A DNA stretch of 64,000 bases from Azotobacter vinelandii (GCF_001571105.1 NZ_BCTD01000008.1); one strand, 5' to 3'. Shown: positions 30,473-39,676, numbered from the stretch's first letter. Notes: generated by a model from the sequence alone, not told the origin. A program made the numbers and translations.

Positions 30473-32875
30473 ATGGCCACTCTCACCCCCTGCTACCACT
30501 GTGGCCTGCCAGTCCCCGCCGGCAGCCACTTCCAGGCTCGCGTACTGGACGAGTCCCGTGCGATGTGTTGCCCGGGTTGCCAGGCCGTGGCCGAAGCGAT
30601 CGTCGCCAGCGGCCTGGAGAGCTATTACAAACACCGTAGCGAAAATGCCGCCAACCCCGAAGCGCTACCTCAGGCGCTGGGCGAGGAGCTGGCACTCTAT
30701 GATCGCCCCGATGTACAGCAGCCCTTCGTCCGGCACGATGGCGAGCTGAGCACTGCCTGCCTGTTGATCGAAGGCGTCAGTTGCGCCGCCTGCGGTTGGC
30801 TGATCGAGAAACACCTGCGCAGCCTGGACGGCGTGGCCGATGCCGGTCTCAATCTGTCGAACCACCGCCTGCACGTGCAGTGGGATGCCCGCCGGCTGCC
30901 ACTGAGTCGCCTGCTCGAAGCGCTGCGCCAGATCGGCTATGCCGCCCATCCTTATCAGCCGGACCGGGCCGCCGAGCAACTGGCCCGGGAAAATCGTCGC
31001 GCCTTGAGGCAGATGGGCGTCGCCGGCCTGCTGTGGTTCCAGGTAATGATGGCCACCATGGCCACCTGGCCGGAATTCAACCTCGACCTCTCGGCGGGGA
31101 TGGACAAGATCCTTCGCTGGATCAGCCTGATCCTCACCACGCCGATCGTCTTCTATAGCAGCAGCGACTTCTTCAGGGGCGCCTGGCGCGACCTGCGCAC
31201 GCGCCACCTGACCATGGACGTCTCCGTCAGCCTGGCGATCGGCGGCGCCTATGCGGCCGGTATCTGGTCGACCCTGACCGGCCAGGGAGAACTCTATTTC
31301 GACGCAGCCGGCATGTTCGCCCTGTTTCTTCTCGCCGGGCGCTTTCTCGAGCGCCGTGCCCGCGAACGTACCGCCGCGGCCACGGCTCAACTGGTCAACC
31401 TGCTGCCTCCTTCCTGTCTGCGCTTCGATGACAAAGGACACAGCGAACGCGTTCTGCTCCGGGAACTCAGGCAGGGCGATCTCGTGCTGGTGCAGCCGGG
31501 TAGCCTGCTACCGGCCGACGGCCGTGTCGTCGCAGGGCAATCCAGTGTCGACGAATCGCTGCTGACCGGCGAATACCTGCCACAACCCCGTGCTCCGGGC
31601 GATGCCGTCACCGCAGGAACCCTGAACGTGGAGAGCCCGTTGACCGTCGAAGTCCAGGCCCTGGGCGACGACACTCGTCTCTCTTCGATCGTGCGCCTGC
31701 TCGAACGCGCCCAGGCCGACAAGCCCCGACTCGCCGAACTGGCCGATCGAGTGGCACAGTGGTTCCTGCTCGCCATGCTGGGCCTAGCCATGGCAGTAGG
31801 CCTGATCTGGTGGCAGATCGATCCGGAGCGAGCCTTCTGGGTCGTGCTCGCCCTGCTCGTCGCCACCTGCCCCTGCGCCTTGTCGCTGGCCACTCCCACA
31901 GCTCTCACCGCGGCCACCGGTGCCCTGCACCGGCAAGGCCTGCTGCTGACCCGCGGGCATGTGCTGGAAGGTCTGAACGGCATAGACACGGTGATCTTCG
32001 ACAAGACCGGCACCCTCACCGAAGGACGTCTTGCCCTGAGCGCCGTGCATCCTCTGGGCGAACTGGACAGCGATGCTTGCCTGGCGCTGGCCGCCGCCCT
32101 GGAGAACCGCTCCGAGCATCCGATCGCCCGTGCCTTCGGCCGTGCACCTCAGGCTGCCGAGCGGGTCGATGTCATTCCCGGGCAGGGACTGGAGGGAGTC
32201 GTCCAAGGGCGGCTGCTACGCATCGGCCAGCCCGCCTTCGTCGCCGCGCTCCAGGGCCAAGCGGCTCCGCCGATTCCCGGCGAACGGGGCCAATGGCTAC
32301 TGCTGGGCGACAGGCAGGGACCACTGGCCTGGCTGGTGCTCGACGACCGTCTGCGCGAAGACGCCGCCACTCTGCTCGATGCCTGTCGTGCGCGTGGCTG
32401 GCGTACCCTGCTGCTCTCCGGCGACAGCTCGCCAATGGTTGCCGAGGTCGCCGGACAACTGGGTATCGAAGATGCCTGCGGCGGCCTGACCCCGAACGAT
32501 AAACTCGCCGTGCTCAGGCAATTGCATGCCGAAGGGCATCGCGTCCTGATGCTCGGCGACGGGGTGAATGATGTTCCAGTGCTAGCTGGCGCGGATATCA
32601 GCGTGGCGATGGGCTCGGCCACCGATCTGGCGAAGACCAGCGCCGATGCCGTTCTGCTGTCCAACCGGCTGGAGGCGCTGGTACGGGCCTTCGACCTCGC
32701 ACACCGGACGCGCCGCATCATCATCGAGAACCTGACCTGGGCCGGCCTGTACAATGGCCTGATTCTGCCCTTTGCCGCACTCGGCTGGATCACCCCCCTC
32801 TGGGCCGCGATCGGAATGTCGCTGAGCTCCCTCCTGGTGGTCCTGAACGCCTTGCGGCTGACCCGCGGCTCCTGA
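30473..32875 (+). CDS. ccoI: Copper-translocating P-type ATPase CcoI (FixI)
   Basis: The 800-residue P1B-ATPase exports copper for insertion into the CcoN active site. The N-terminus has a cysteine cluster (CYHCGLP, MCCPGCQ) and a heavy-metal domain with GVSCAACGWLIE. The membrane CPC motif is VATCPCALSLATPTA, phosphorylation is at DKTGTLT, and the hinge reads MLGDGVNDVPVL. Its length is typical of the CopA2/FixI branch. It lies between ccoH and ccoS in the conserved assembly operon. Confidence 0.96.
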   Translation: MATLTPCYHCGLPVPAGSHFQARVLDESRAMCCPGCQAVAEAIVASGLESYYKHRSENAANPEALPQALGEELALYDRPDVQQPFVRHDGELSTACLLIEGVSCAACGWLIEKHLRSLDGVADAGLNLSNHRLHVQWDARRLPLSRLLEALRQIGYAAHPYQPDRAAEQLARENRRALRQMGVAGLLWFQVMMATMATWPEFNLDLSAGMDKILRWISLILTTPIVFYSSSDFFRGAWRDLRTRHLTMDVSVSLAIGGAYAAGIWSTLTGQGELYFDAAGMFALFLLAGRFLERRARERTAAATAQLVNLLPPSCLRFDDKGHSERVLLRELRQGDLVLVQPGSLLPADGRVVAGQSSVDESLLTGEYLPQPRAPGDAVTAGTLNVESPLTVEVQALGDDTRLSSIVRLLERAQADKPRLAELADRVAQWFLLAMLGLAMAVGLIWWQIDPERAFWVVLALLVATCPCALSLATPTALTAATGALHRQGLLLTRGHVLEGLNGIDTVIFDKTGTLTEGRLALSAVHPLGELDSDACLALAAALENRSEHPIARAFGRAPQAAERVDVIPGQGLEGVVQGRLLRIGQPAFVAALQGQAAPPIPGERGQWLLLGDRQGPLAWLVLDDRLREDAATLLDACRARGWRTLLLSGDSSPMVAEVAGQLGIEDACGGLTPNDKLAVLRQLHAEGHRVLMLGDGVNDVPVLAGADISVAMGSATDLAKTSADAVLLSNRLEALVRAFDLAHRTRRIIIENLTWAGLYNGLILPFAALGWITPLWAAIGMSLSSLLVVLNALRLTRGS

Positions 32876-32900
32876 GCCGCCAGTACAGCGGGAGCACGAC

Positions 32901-33122
32901 ATGGCTGCGCTCTATGTAATGATTCCGGTCGCGGTAATAGTGGTCGCCCTGGCCATCTGGCTGCTTTTCTGGGCCATCGACAACGGCCAGTACGATGACC
33001 TCGACAGCCCGGCTCATACCATCCTTTTCGACGATGAAGACCCCTCGCACAAGGCCGGGCTGGCCGAGGCGGAGCGTACGGACAGGTCCCCCAGGCAGGA
33101 CGAGGACGCCCCTCGTGTCTGA
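32901..33122 (+). CDS. ccoS: cbb3 oxidase assembly protein CcoS
   Basis: The 73-residue protein has one N-terminal helix (ALYVMIPVAVIVVALAIWLLF), the conserved AIDNGQYDDLDSPA segment and an acidic DDED stretch, as in CcoS/FixS, required for heme b and CuB incorporation into CcoN. It overlaps the next gene by 8 bp through GTGTCTGA. Confidence 0.95.
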   Translation: MAALYVMIPVAVIVVALAIWLLFWAIDNGQYDDLDSPAHTILFDDEDPSHKAGLAEAERTDRSPRQDEDAPRV

Positions 33123-33984
33123 GTTGGTTCCGTTGCTCTTCTCGGCCACGATCCTGGGCCTGCTCGGTGGAGGGCATTGCCTGGGCATGTGCGGCGGTCT
33201 GATGGGGGCTCTGACGCTGGCGATCCCCCCCGAGCAACGGGGCCGTCGCCTGCGCTTGCTGCTCGCCTACAACCTTGGGCGAATCCTCAGCTATGCCGCT
33301 GCCGGCCTGCTGATCGGTCTGGGCGGCTGGGCCCTGGCCAACAGCCCGGCAGCCCTGGCTCTGCGCCTCATCGCGGCCCTGCTGTTGATCGTCATGGGGT
33401 TTTATCTGGCCGGCTGGTGGAGCGGGCTGACCCGTATCGAAGCCCTCGGCCAGCGATTCTGGCGACATCTCCAGCCGGTCGCCTCCCGCCTGCTGCCGGT
33501 CGACAGCCTGCCCCGCGCCCTGCTGCTCGGCGCAGTATGGGGCTGGCTGCCCTGCGGACTGGTTTACAGTACCCTGCTCTGGGCAGCGAGCCAGGGTAAT
33601 GCCCTGGATAGCACCCTGCTGATGCTTGCCTTCGGCCTCGGTACCTGGCCGATGCTACTCGCCACCGGGTTGGCGGCCGAGCGCCTGACCGCCTGGCTCC
33701 GCCAGAAGCATGTACGCATCGCCAGCGGCCTGCTGGTGATCCTGTTCGGTTTCTGGACCCTTCCCGGTCCGCACCAGACATGGCTGACGGGACATCAGGG
33801 GCATGCCGCACATCGGGCGAGCGCCACGACCAACACGGCCTGTCGGCCCGGTGGCGGTGACTACCAGAGCCGTTTGATACAAATCAAGATGCTTTCCGAG
33901 AGCGTTCTTTTAGACTTCCCCCACAGCCTGCCCATACCGGAATCCCCCCTATGCCCGCTCCGATCAAATGGGATACCAACCTGA
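33115..33984 (+). CDS. SafE/TauE-family (UPF0056-like) membrane protein with an extended tail
   Basis: The first 230 residues form a six-helix protein of the sulfite exporter SafE/TauE-like group with the conserved GGGHCLGMCGGLMGAL and WGWLPCGLVYSTLLWA motifs. Relatives next to ccoS are thought to take part in copper or oxidase assembly, but this is not settled. The GTG start at 33115 overlaps ccoS. The frame continues about 59 residues beyond the usual end (after PGPHQTWLTGH), through the hemN promoter and 34 bp into hemN. The tail is not membrane-like and is unlike the family, so the normal stop was probably lost or a small indel has occurred. Confidence 0.8.
   Translation: MSELVPLLFSATILGLLGGGHCLGMCGGLMGALTLAIPPEQRGRRLRLLLAYNLGRILSYAAAGLLIGLGGWALANSPAALALRLIAALLLIVMGFYLAGWWSGLTRIEALGQRFWRHLQPVASRLLPVDSLPRALLLGAVWGWLPCGLVYSTLLWAASQGNALDSTLLMLAFGLGTWPMLLATGLAAERLTAWLRQKHVRIASGLLVILFGFWTLPGPHQTWLTGHQGHAAHRASATTNTACRPGGGDYQSRLIQIKMLSESVLLDFPHSLPIPESPLCPLRSNGIPT
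33874..33887. promoter_or_regulatory. Perfect Anr/FNR box of hemN
   Basis: TTGATACAAATCAA is an exact TTGAT-N4-ATCAA match. Its centre lies about 42 bp before a start predicted from TAGACT at 33911-33916, the class II activator spacing. The hemN start codon is at 33951. Confidence 0.85.
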
Positions 33985-35327
33985 TCCGTCGCTACGATCA
34001 GGCGGGTCCGCGCTACACCTCATACCCCACGGCAGTGCAGTTCCAGCCTGGCGTGGGCTCCTTCAAGCTGCTCAACGCATTGCGCGAAAGCCGCCAGGCC
34101 AAGCGGCCGCTGTCGATCTACATACACATTCCGTTCTGCGCCCACGTCTGCTACTACTGTGCCTGCAACAAGGTCATCACCAAGGATCGCGGCCGCGCCC
34201 AGCCTTACCTCGAACGGCTGGAGAAGGAAATCGACATCGTCAGCCGCCACCTTTCGCCGCAACAACAGGTCGAGCAACTGCACCTGGGCGGCGGCACACC
34301 GACCTTCCTCAGCCACGGCGAACTGCAGCGCTTGATGGAGTTTCTGCGTCAACACTTCGGCTTCGCCGAAAAAGTCGACTGCAGCATCGAGATCGACCCT
34401 CGGGAAGCGGACTGGTCGACCATGGGGCTGCTCCGCGAGCTGGGCTTCAACCGCATCAGCCTCGGCGTGCAGGATCTCGATCCCGGCGTCCAGCGCGCCG
34501 TGAACCGCCTGCAGAGCCTGGAGGAAACCAGCGCCATCATCGAAGCGGCGCGGACCCTGGAGTTCCGCTCGATCAATGTCGATCTCATCTATGGCCTGCC
34601 CAAGCAGACACCGGAAACCTTCACCCGCACCGTCGAAGAAATCATCGCCCTGCAACCCGATCGACTGTCGGTGTTCAACTATGCCCACCTGCCGGAACGC
34701 TTCAAACCGCAGCGGCGAATCAGCGCCGCCGACCTGCCGGCACCAGCCGATAAACTGACCATGCTGCACAACAGCATCGAGCAACTCTCGGCCGCCGGCT
34801 ATCAGTACATCGGCATGGATCATTTCGCCCTGCCGGACGACGAACTGTCCATCGCCCAGGAAGACGGCAGGCTGCAACGCAACTTCCAGGGCTACACCAC
34901 GCACGGCCATTGCGACCTGATCGGCCTGGGTGTTTCGTCCATCAGCCAGATCGGCGACCTCTATAGCCAGAACGAGAGCGACATCGACGCCTACCAGAGC
35001 CGCCTCGACAACGATCAGTTGCCGACCGCCCGCGGCCTGCAATGCAACACCGACGACCGGATTCGCCGCGCGGCCATCCAGAAACTCATATGCGATTTCC
35101 AATTGGACTTCGCCAGCCTGGAACAACGGTTCGGTATCGTCTTCCGCGACTACTTCGCCGATATCTGGCCTCAGCTACAGAGCATGACCCGCGACGGGCT
35201 GATCGCCCTGTCCCCTCAAGGCATCGAAGTGCTACCAGCCGGACGCCTGCTCGTTCGTTCGATCTGCATGCTTTTCGACTATTATCTGGTCGAACACAAT
35301 CGCCAGCGCTTCTCCCGTATCATCTGA
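33951..35327 (+). CDS. hemN: Oxygen-independent coproporphyrinogen III oxidase
   Basis: The 458-residue radical SAM enzyme makes protoporphyrinogen IX from coproporphyrinogen III without O2. The cluster motif is HIPFCAHVCYYCACNKV (CxxxCxxC plus the extra Cys), followed by LHLGGGTPTFLS and a C-terminal HemN domain. It supplies heme under low oxygen, matching the oxidase genes around it. A perfect Anr box lies in its promoter. A 12-bp hairpin follows the stop, before the regulator gene. Confidence 0.97.
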   Translation: MPAPIKWDTNLIRRYDQAGPRYTSYPTAVQFQPGVGSFKLLNALRESRQAKRPLSIYIHIPFCAHVCYYCACNKVITKDRGRAQPYLERLEKEIDIVSRHLSPQQQVEQLHLGGGTPTFLSHGELQRLMEFLRQHFGFAEKVDCSIEIDPREADWSTMGLLRELGFNRISLGVQDLDPGVQRAVNRLQSLEETSAIIEAARTLEFRSINVDLIYGLPKQTPETFTRTVEEIIALQPDRLSVFNYAHLPERFKPQRRISAADLPAPADKLTMLHNSIEQLSAAGYQYIGMDHFALPDDELSIAQEDGRLQRNFQGYTTHGHCDLIGLGVSSISQIGDLYSQNESDIDAYQSRLDNDQLPTARGLQCNTDDRIRRAAIQKLICDFQLDFASLEQRFGIVFRDYFADIWPQLQSMTRDGLIALSPQGIEVLPAGRLLVRSICMLFDYYLVEHNRQRFSRII

Positions 35328-35336
35328 ACCGCAACA

Positions 35337-35365
35337 CACCGGAAAACCGTGCGGGTTTTCCGGTG
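35337..35365 (+). terminator. Hairpin after hemN
   Basis: A perfect 12-bp stem (35337-35348 with 35354-35365) with a 5-nt loop begins 9 bp past the hemN stop. TTTT is inside the 3' arm and no T-run follows, so termination is likely but not certain. Confidence 0.55.
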
Positions 35366-35475
35366 CATAGCGCCCGAGGACAAGAGCTTCCCAAGGGTAA
35401 GTCTTTTTGTCAGTTAACTGAGGCCTGGGGTATTATCCTCCGGTAAAGCGCACCACAAGTCAGAGAAAGTTGCCT

Positions 35476-36210
35476 ATGTCGGATAAATCCAAGGTACGCC
35501 CCGTGCATCATATCCGTTGTCAGGAGTGCAGTCTGGCGGCCTTGTGCCTACCGATTTCGCTCAACTTCGAAGATATCGATGCCTTGAACGAAATCGTCAA
35601 GCGCGGCAAGCCGATCAAGAAAGGCGAGTTCCTCTTTCGCCAGGGTGATGCTTTCGGTTCGGTGTTCGCCGTGCGTTCGGGCTCTCTGAAAACCTTCAGC
35701 GTCAGCGACAACGGTGAGGAGCAGATCACCGGCTTTCATCTACCCAGCGAACTCGTAGGGCTTTCCGGCATGGACAGCGACAGCTGTCCGGTTTCCGCAC
35801 AGGCGCTGGAAACCACCTCGGTCTGCGAGATCCCCTTCGAGCGACTGGACGAGCTTGCCCTGCAGTTACCCCAACTGCGGCGTCAGCTGATGCGGGTGAT
35901 GAGCCGCGAAATCCGTGACGATCAACAGATGATGCTGCTGCTGTCGAAGAAAACCGCGGACGAACGCATCGCCACCTTCCTGATCAACCTATCCTCGCGC
36001 TTTCGCGCACGCGGCTTCTCCGCCAACCATTTCCGCCTGGCCATGTCGCGCAACGAGATCGGTAACTACCTGGGCCTGGCTGTCGAGACCGTATCCCGCG
36101 TATTCAGCCGCTTCCAGCAGAACGAGCTGATCGCCGCCGAGGGCAAGGAGGTGACCATTCTCAATCCCGTCGAATTATGCTCCCTGGCAGGCGGCAATAT
36201 GGAAGCCTGA
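35476..36210 (+). CDS. cydR: FNR-type oxygen-responsive regulator CydR/Anr
   Basis: The 244-residue Crp/Fnr regulator has N-terminal cluster ligands Cys15, Cys18 and Cys24 (CQECSLAALC) and a fourth at Cys117 (TTSVCEIPFERL), so it should carry an O2-labile [4Fe-4S] cluster. The C-terminal helix-turn-helix reads LAMSRNEIGNYLGLAVETVS with the FNR-specific E..S..R contacts. It is nearly identical in layout to Pseudomonas Anr. The symbol follows Azotobacter usage, where the FNR protein next to cydAB is CydR, a repressor of the bd oxidase. Boxes for it lie upstream of ccoN, hemN and cydP. The ATG at 35476 is preferred over an in-frame TTG 6 bp earlier. Confidence 0.95.
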   Translation: MSDKSKVRPVHHIRCQECSLAALCLPISLNFEDIDALNEIVKRGKPIKKGEFLFRQGDAFGSVFAVRSGSLKTFSVSDNGEEQITGFHLPSELVGLSGMDSDSCPVSAQALETTSVCEIPFERLDELALQLPQLRRQLMRVMSREIRDDQQMMLLLSKKTADERIATFLINLSSRFRARGFSANHFRLAMSRNEIGNYLGLAVETVSRVFSRFQQNELIAAEGKEVTILNPVELCSLAGGNMEA

Positions 36211-36584
36211 CCCCAGCCGGGCGCCATCGAAGGACGCCCGCAAATCTCCTCGCGATCCCGGGCAAAGAGGCCTCGGCCTCAAGCAAAGTTTCCCTCTTCC
36301 CACTTGCCAGGGTGTGCGCTCTTGAACTGCAGGTAGCCGAACACCTCCAGGTCCCGCCCTCCCAAGAGGGGGAGCCGGGTTCTGCGCGTCGCTTTTCATG
36401 CACATGCGTACAGGCGAAGGTCATTGTTCCGCCTTCATTACATCCCCTACCAAAGGCTTAGGCACGTGCCGGCTTAAAAAGTTAATACAAGTCATCTTTT
36501 TAAATATCATATACTTATAGCGCTTTAGCAGCCTGCTACCCCTCCGAAAGCCCCCTTCTAGACAGCAAAAACGGGCAGGTTTCA

Positions 36585-36598
36585 TTGACCTGCGTCAA
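36585..36598. promoter_or_regulatory. CydR/Anr box 1 upstream of cydP-cydA
   Basis: TTGACCTGCGTCAA is a symmetric TTGAC-N4-GTCAA variant of the FNR consensus. If it acts as an activator site, the start would fall near 36633, with TAAATC at 36620-36625 as the -10 region. Confidence 0.75.
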
Positions 36599-36634
36599 TT
36601 GGTCACTACCGATCGACAGTAAATCTTGATTTAT

Positions 36635-36648
36635 TTGACCTGGATCAA
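36635..36648. promoter_or_regulatory. CydR/Anr box 2 upstream of cydP-cydA
   Basis: TTGACCTGGATCAA matches the FNR consensus in nine of ten fixed bases. It lies exactly 50 bp after box 1 and 53 bp before the cydP start, where bound protein could block initiation or early elongation, in line with CydR acting as a repressor of cydAB. Confidence 0.75.
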
Positions 36649-36700
36649 CGTGTTGCCCCTCCGTCGACCGTTGGCCATCCAGCCTTTTGGAGCTGCCCAC

Positions 36701-36913
36701 ATGTCTAAACCATCCCAATCTTCGCCTTGGCGTATTCCTCTGGTTCGGGAGCTCGTTGTCATCCTGGCGATCAAGCTGGGTGTAATTCTCGGCATCAAGG
36801 CACTCTGGTTCACGGAACCGACGGTGCCTGAAAACGGTACCGAGAAAGTCAGCGAGCGACTGTTCGGCAGTGTGGCAGTGCAAGATCAATCCCCGACCGA
36901 GGAGAGTCCCTGA
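36701..36913 (+). CDS. cydP: Cytochrome bd oxidase small subunit CydP
   Basis: The 70-residue protein has one helix, PLVRELVVILAIKLGVILGI, and the conserved KALWFTEP segment seen in the small CydP proteins encoded just before cydA in Pseudomonas relatives. It is thought to be an extra subunit or assembly partner of the bd oxidase. Its stop overlaps the cydA start by 1 bp (TGATG). Confidence 0.85.
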   Translation: MSKPSQSSPWRIPLVRELVVILAIKLGVILGIKALWFTEPTVPENGTEKVSERLFGSVAVQDQSPTEESP

Positions 36914-38526
36914 TGATCTCGGAATCCGTCGTAGACCTATCGCGTCTGCAGTTCGCCATGACGGCGCTGTACCATTTCCTATTCGTACCACTAACCCTAG
37001 GGATGACCTTCCTGCTCGCCATCATGGAGTCGGTCTACGTAATGACCGGCAAGCAGGTCTACAAGGACATGGTGAAGTTCTGGGGCAAGCTGTTCGGCAT
37101 CAACTTCGCCCTCGGTGTCACCACCGGCATTACCATGGAGTTCCAGTTCGGCACCAACTGGGCCTACTACTCCCACTATGTGGGTGACATCTTCGGTGCG
37201 CCGCTGGCCATCGAGGGTCTGACGGCCTTCTTCCTGGAGTCCACTTTCATCGGCATGTTCTTCTTCGGCTGGGATCGCCTGTCGAAGATCCAGCACCTGG
37301 CGGTGACCTGGCTGGTAGCGTTGGGTTCCAACCTGTCGGCCCTGTGGATCCTGGTCGCCAACGGCTGGATGCAGCACCCGGTCGGTGCGGAGTTCAACTT
37401 CGAGACCATGCGGATGGAACTGGTGGACTTCGGCGCCCTGCTGCTGAACCCCGTTGCCCAGGTCAAGTTCGTCCACACCGTCGCCTCCGGCTATGTGACC
37501 GGCGCTGTGTTCGTCCTGGCCATCTCCAGCTACTACCTGCTGAAAAAACGCGATCTGGGCTTCGCCCGCCGCTCCTTCGCCATCGCCTCCGCCTTCGGTA
37601 TGGCTTCCATTCTGTCGGTAATCGTGCTCGGTGACGAATCCGGCTACGAAGTGGGCGAAGTGCAAAAAGCCAAGCTCGCCGCTATCGAAGCCGAATGGGA
37701 AACCCATCCGGCACCGGCCAGCTTCACCCTGATCGGCTTCCCGAACGAGGAAGAACAGCGCACCGATTTCGCAGTGAAAATCCCGTGGGTCCTGGGCATC
37801 ATCGCCACCCGCTCGCTGGATGAACAAGTCATTGGCATCAAGGATCTGATCGCCGATCACGAGGCCCGTATCCGCAACGGCATGGTCGCCTATGGCCTGC
37901 TCGAGGAGCTGCGTGCCGGCAACAAGAGCCCGGAGAAAATCGCAGCCTTCAACGAGGTCAAGGATGATCTGGGCTATGGCCTGCTCCTGAAGAAGTACAC
38001 CCCGAACGTGGTCGACGCCTCCGAAGAGCAGATCAAGCAAGCGGCCAAGGACACCATTCCCAGCGTGGCCAGCATGTTCTGGAGCTTCCGCGCCATGGTC
38101 GGCGCCGGCTTCGCGATGCTCATCCTGTTTGTCTGCGCCTTCTGGGCCTCCGCTCGCAAGAACGAGGAATCCAAGCCCTGGCTGCTCAAGTTCGCCCTGT
38201 ACAGCCTGCCGCTGCCCTGGATCGCAACCCAGACCGGCTGGTTCGTGGCCGAGCACGGTCGTCAGCCCTGGACCATCGGTGGTGTGCTGCCCACCCATCT
38301 CTCCGCTTCCAGCCTGAGCACTGGCGACCTCTGGGGTTCTCTGATCGCGCTGATCGCGTTCTATACGCTGCTGTTGGTGGTCGAGATGTACCTGATGATC
38401 CGCTTCGCTCGCCTTGGCCCGTCCAGCCTGCATACCGGCCGCTACCACTTCGAGCAGCTTGAGCAACATGCTGTCAAGCATGCCAGCCCGAGCCAGGCGG
38501 ACCCCCAACAACCAGTCAACGCCTAA
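36913..38526 (+). CDS. cydA: Cytochrome bd ubiquinol oxidase subunit I
   Basis: The 537-residue membrane subunit binds hemes b558, b595 and d and oxidises quinol. The N-terminal QFAMTALYHFLFVPLTLGM carries the conserved His of the b595/d site, the second His region is in the early helices, and the quinol site GRQPW occurs in EHGRQPWTIGGVLPT. Q-loop length is that of the long-form family with a charged loop near residues 260-330. In Azotobacter the bd oxidase gives respiratory protection of nitrogenase. It is controlled by the two CydR boxes upstream. Confidence 0.97.
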   Translation: MISESVVDLSRLQFAMTALYHFLFVPLTLGMTFLLAIMESVYVMTGKQVYKDMVKFWGKLFGINFALGVTTGITMEFQFGTNWAYYSHYVGDIFGAPLAIEGLTAFFLESTFIGMFFFGWDRLSKIQHLAVTWLVALGSNLSALWILVANGWMQHPVGAEFNFETMRMELVDFGALLLNPVAQVKFVHTVASGYVTGAVFVLAISSYYLLKKRDLGFARRSFAIASAFGMASILSVIVLGDESGYEVGEVQKAKLAAIEAEWETHPAPASFTLIGFPNEEEQRTDFAVKIPWVLGIIATRSLDEQVIGIKDLIADHEARIRNGMVAYGLLEELRAGNKSPEKIAAFNEVKDDLGYGLLLKKYTPNVVDASEEQIKQAAKDTIPSVASMFWSFRAMVGAGFAMLILFVCAFWASARKNEESKPWLLKFALYSLPLPWIATQTGWFVAEHGRQPWTIGGVLPTHLSASSLSTGDLWGSLIALIAFYTLLLVVEMYLMIRFARLGPSSLHTGRYHFEQLEQHAVKHASPSQADPQQPVNA

Positions 38527-38536
38527 GGAAAACGCC

Positions 38537-39676
38537 ATGTTTGATTACGAAACACTAAAACTGGTCTGGTGGGGCTTGATCGGTGTGCTGCTGATCGGCC
38601 TTGCCCTGACGGATGGCTTCGACATGGGAGCCATGGCGCTCATGCCCTTCATCGCCAAGACCGACAACGAGCGCCGCGTGGCGATCAACACCGTCGCCCC
38701 GCACTGGGACGGCAACCAGGTCTGGCTGATCACCGCCGGTGGCGCTCTGTTCGCCGCCTGGCCGCTGGTTTACGCCACGGCCTTCTCCGGCATGTACTGG
38801 GCCTTGCTACTGGTTCTCTTCGGCCTCTTTTTCCGTCCGGTAGGCTTCGACTACCGCAGCAAGCTGGAAAACAAGAAGTGGCGCGACATGTGGGACTGGG
38901 CACTGTTCGCCGGTGGCGCCCTGCCGGCCCTGCTGTTCGGCGTGGCCTTCGGCAACCTGTTCCTCGGCCTGCCGTTCCGTCTCGACGAAACCATGCGCAC
39001 CCACTTCGAAGGCTCCTTCTTCTCCCTGCTGCATCCCTTCGCCCTGCTGGCCGGTGTCGTGAGCCTGAGCATGCTCTGTGCCCACGGCGGTTCCTGGCTG
39101 ATGCTGCGCACCGAAGGTGACCTGTACGAACGCTCCTGCAAGGCCACCCGCCTGAGCGCCATAGTCTTCCTCGGCTGCTTCTTCATCTGCGGTCTCTGGT
39201 TGCTGCTGGGTATCGAAGGCCAGAATCTGGTCGACAACTTCGATCCCAATGTCGCTCTGAATCCTCTGACCAAACAGGTCACCCTGGATAACAGCGGCTG
39301 GCAGACCAACTACGTGCGCTACCCGCTCACCCAGTTCGCTCCGCTGCTGGGCCTGGTCGGTGGCGCGCTGGCCCTGATGGGCGCGCAGACCAAGCGCAAC
39401 GGCTTGGCCTTCCTGGGCACCAGCCTGGCGATCATCGGCGCCATCCTCACCGCCGGCTTCGCCCTGTTCCCGTTCGTGATGCCCTCCTCCATCGATCCGG
39501 CCTCCAGCCTGACCATCTGGGACGCCGTATCCAGCCAGAAAACCCTGGGGATCATGCTGATCGTTGCCATCATCTTCGTGCCGATCATCCTGGGCTACAC
39601 CCTGTGGTGCTACTGGCGCATGTGGGGCAAGCTGAACGACCAGACCATCGAGGCCAACCCCCACGGCCTGTACTGA
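38537..39676 (+). CDS. cydB: Cytochrome bd ubiquinol oxidase subunit II
   Basis: The 379-residue subunit pairs with CydA. It begins MFDYETLKLVWWGLIGVLL, with the conserved LTDGFDMGAM and NTVAPHWDGNQVWLI segments, and shows eight or nine hydrophobic helices. The start at 38537, 10 bp after the cydA stop, has AAGGA upstream. cydX follows 75 bp later. Confidence 0.97.
   Translation: MFDYETLKLVWWGLIGVLLIGLALTDGFDMGAMALMPFIAKTDNERRVAINTVAPHWDGNQVWLITAGGALFAAWPLVYATAFSGMYWALLLVLFGLFFRPVGFDYRSKLENKKWRDMWDWALFAGGALPALLFGVAFGNLFLGLPFRLDETMRTHFEGSFFSLLHPFALLAGVVSLSMLCAHGGSWLMLRTEGDLYERSCKATRLSAIVFLGCFFICGLWLLLGIEGQNLVDNFDPNVALNPLTKQVTLDNSGWQTNYVRYPLTQFAPLLGLVGGALALMGAQTKRNGLAFLGTSLAIIGAILTAGFALFPFVMPSSIDPASSLTIWDAVSSQKTLGIMLIVAIIFVPIILGYTLWCYWRMWGKLNDQTIEANPHGLY

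Larger units (their letters stand above)
36211..36700. other. 490-bp region between cydR and cydP
   Basis: A CGGGCG/CGCCCG hairpin (about 36218-36240) may end cydR transcription. The middle has no gene. From about 36480 to 36530 it is strongly AT-rich with TATACT at 36510-36515, a possible promoter. Two CydR/Anr boxes follow at 36585 and 36635. Confidence 0.55.
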
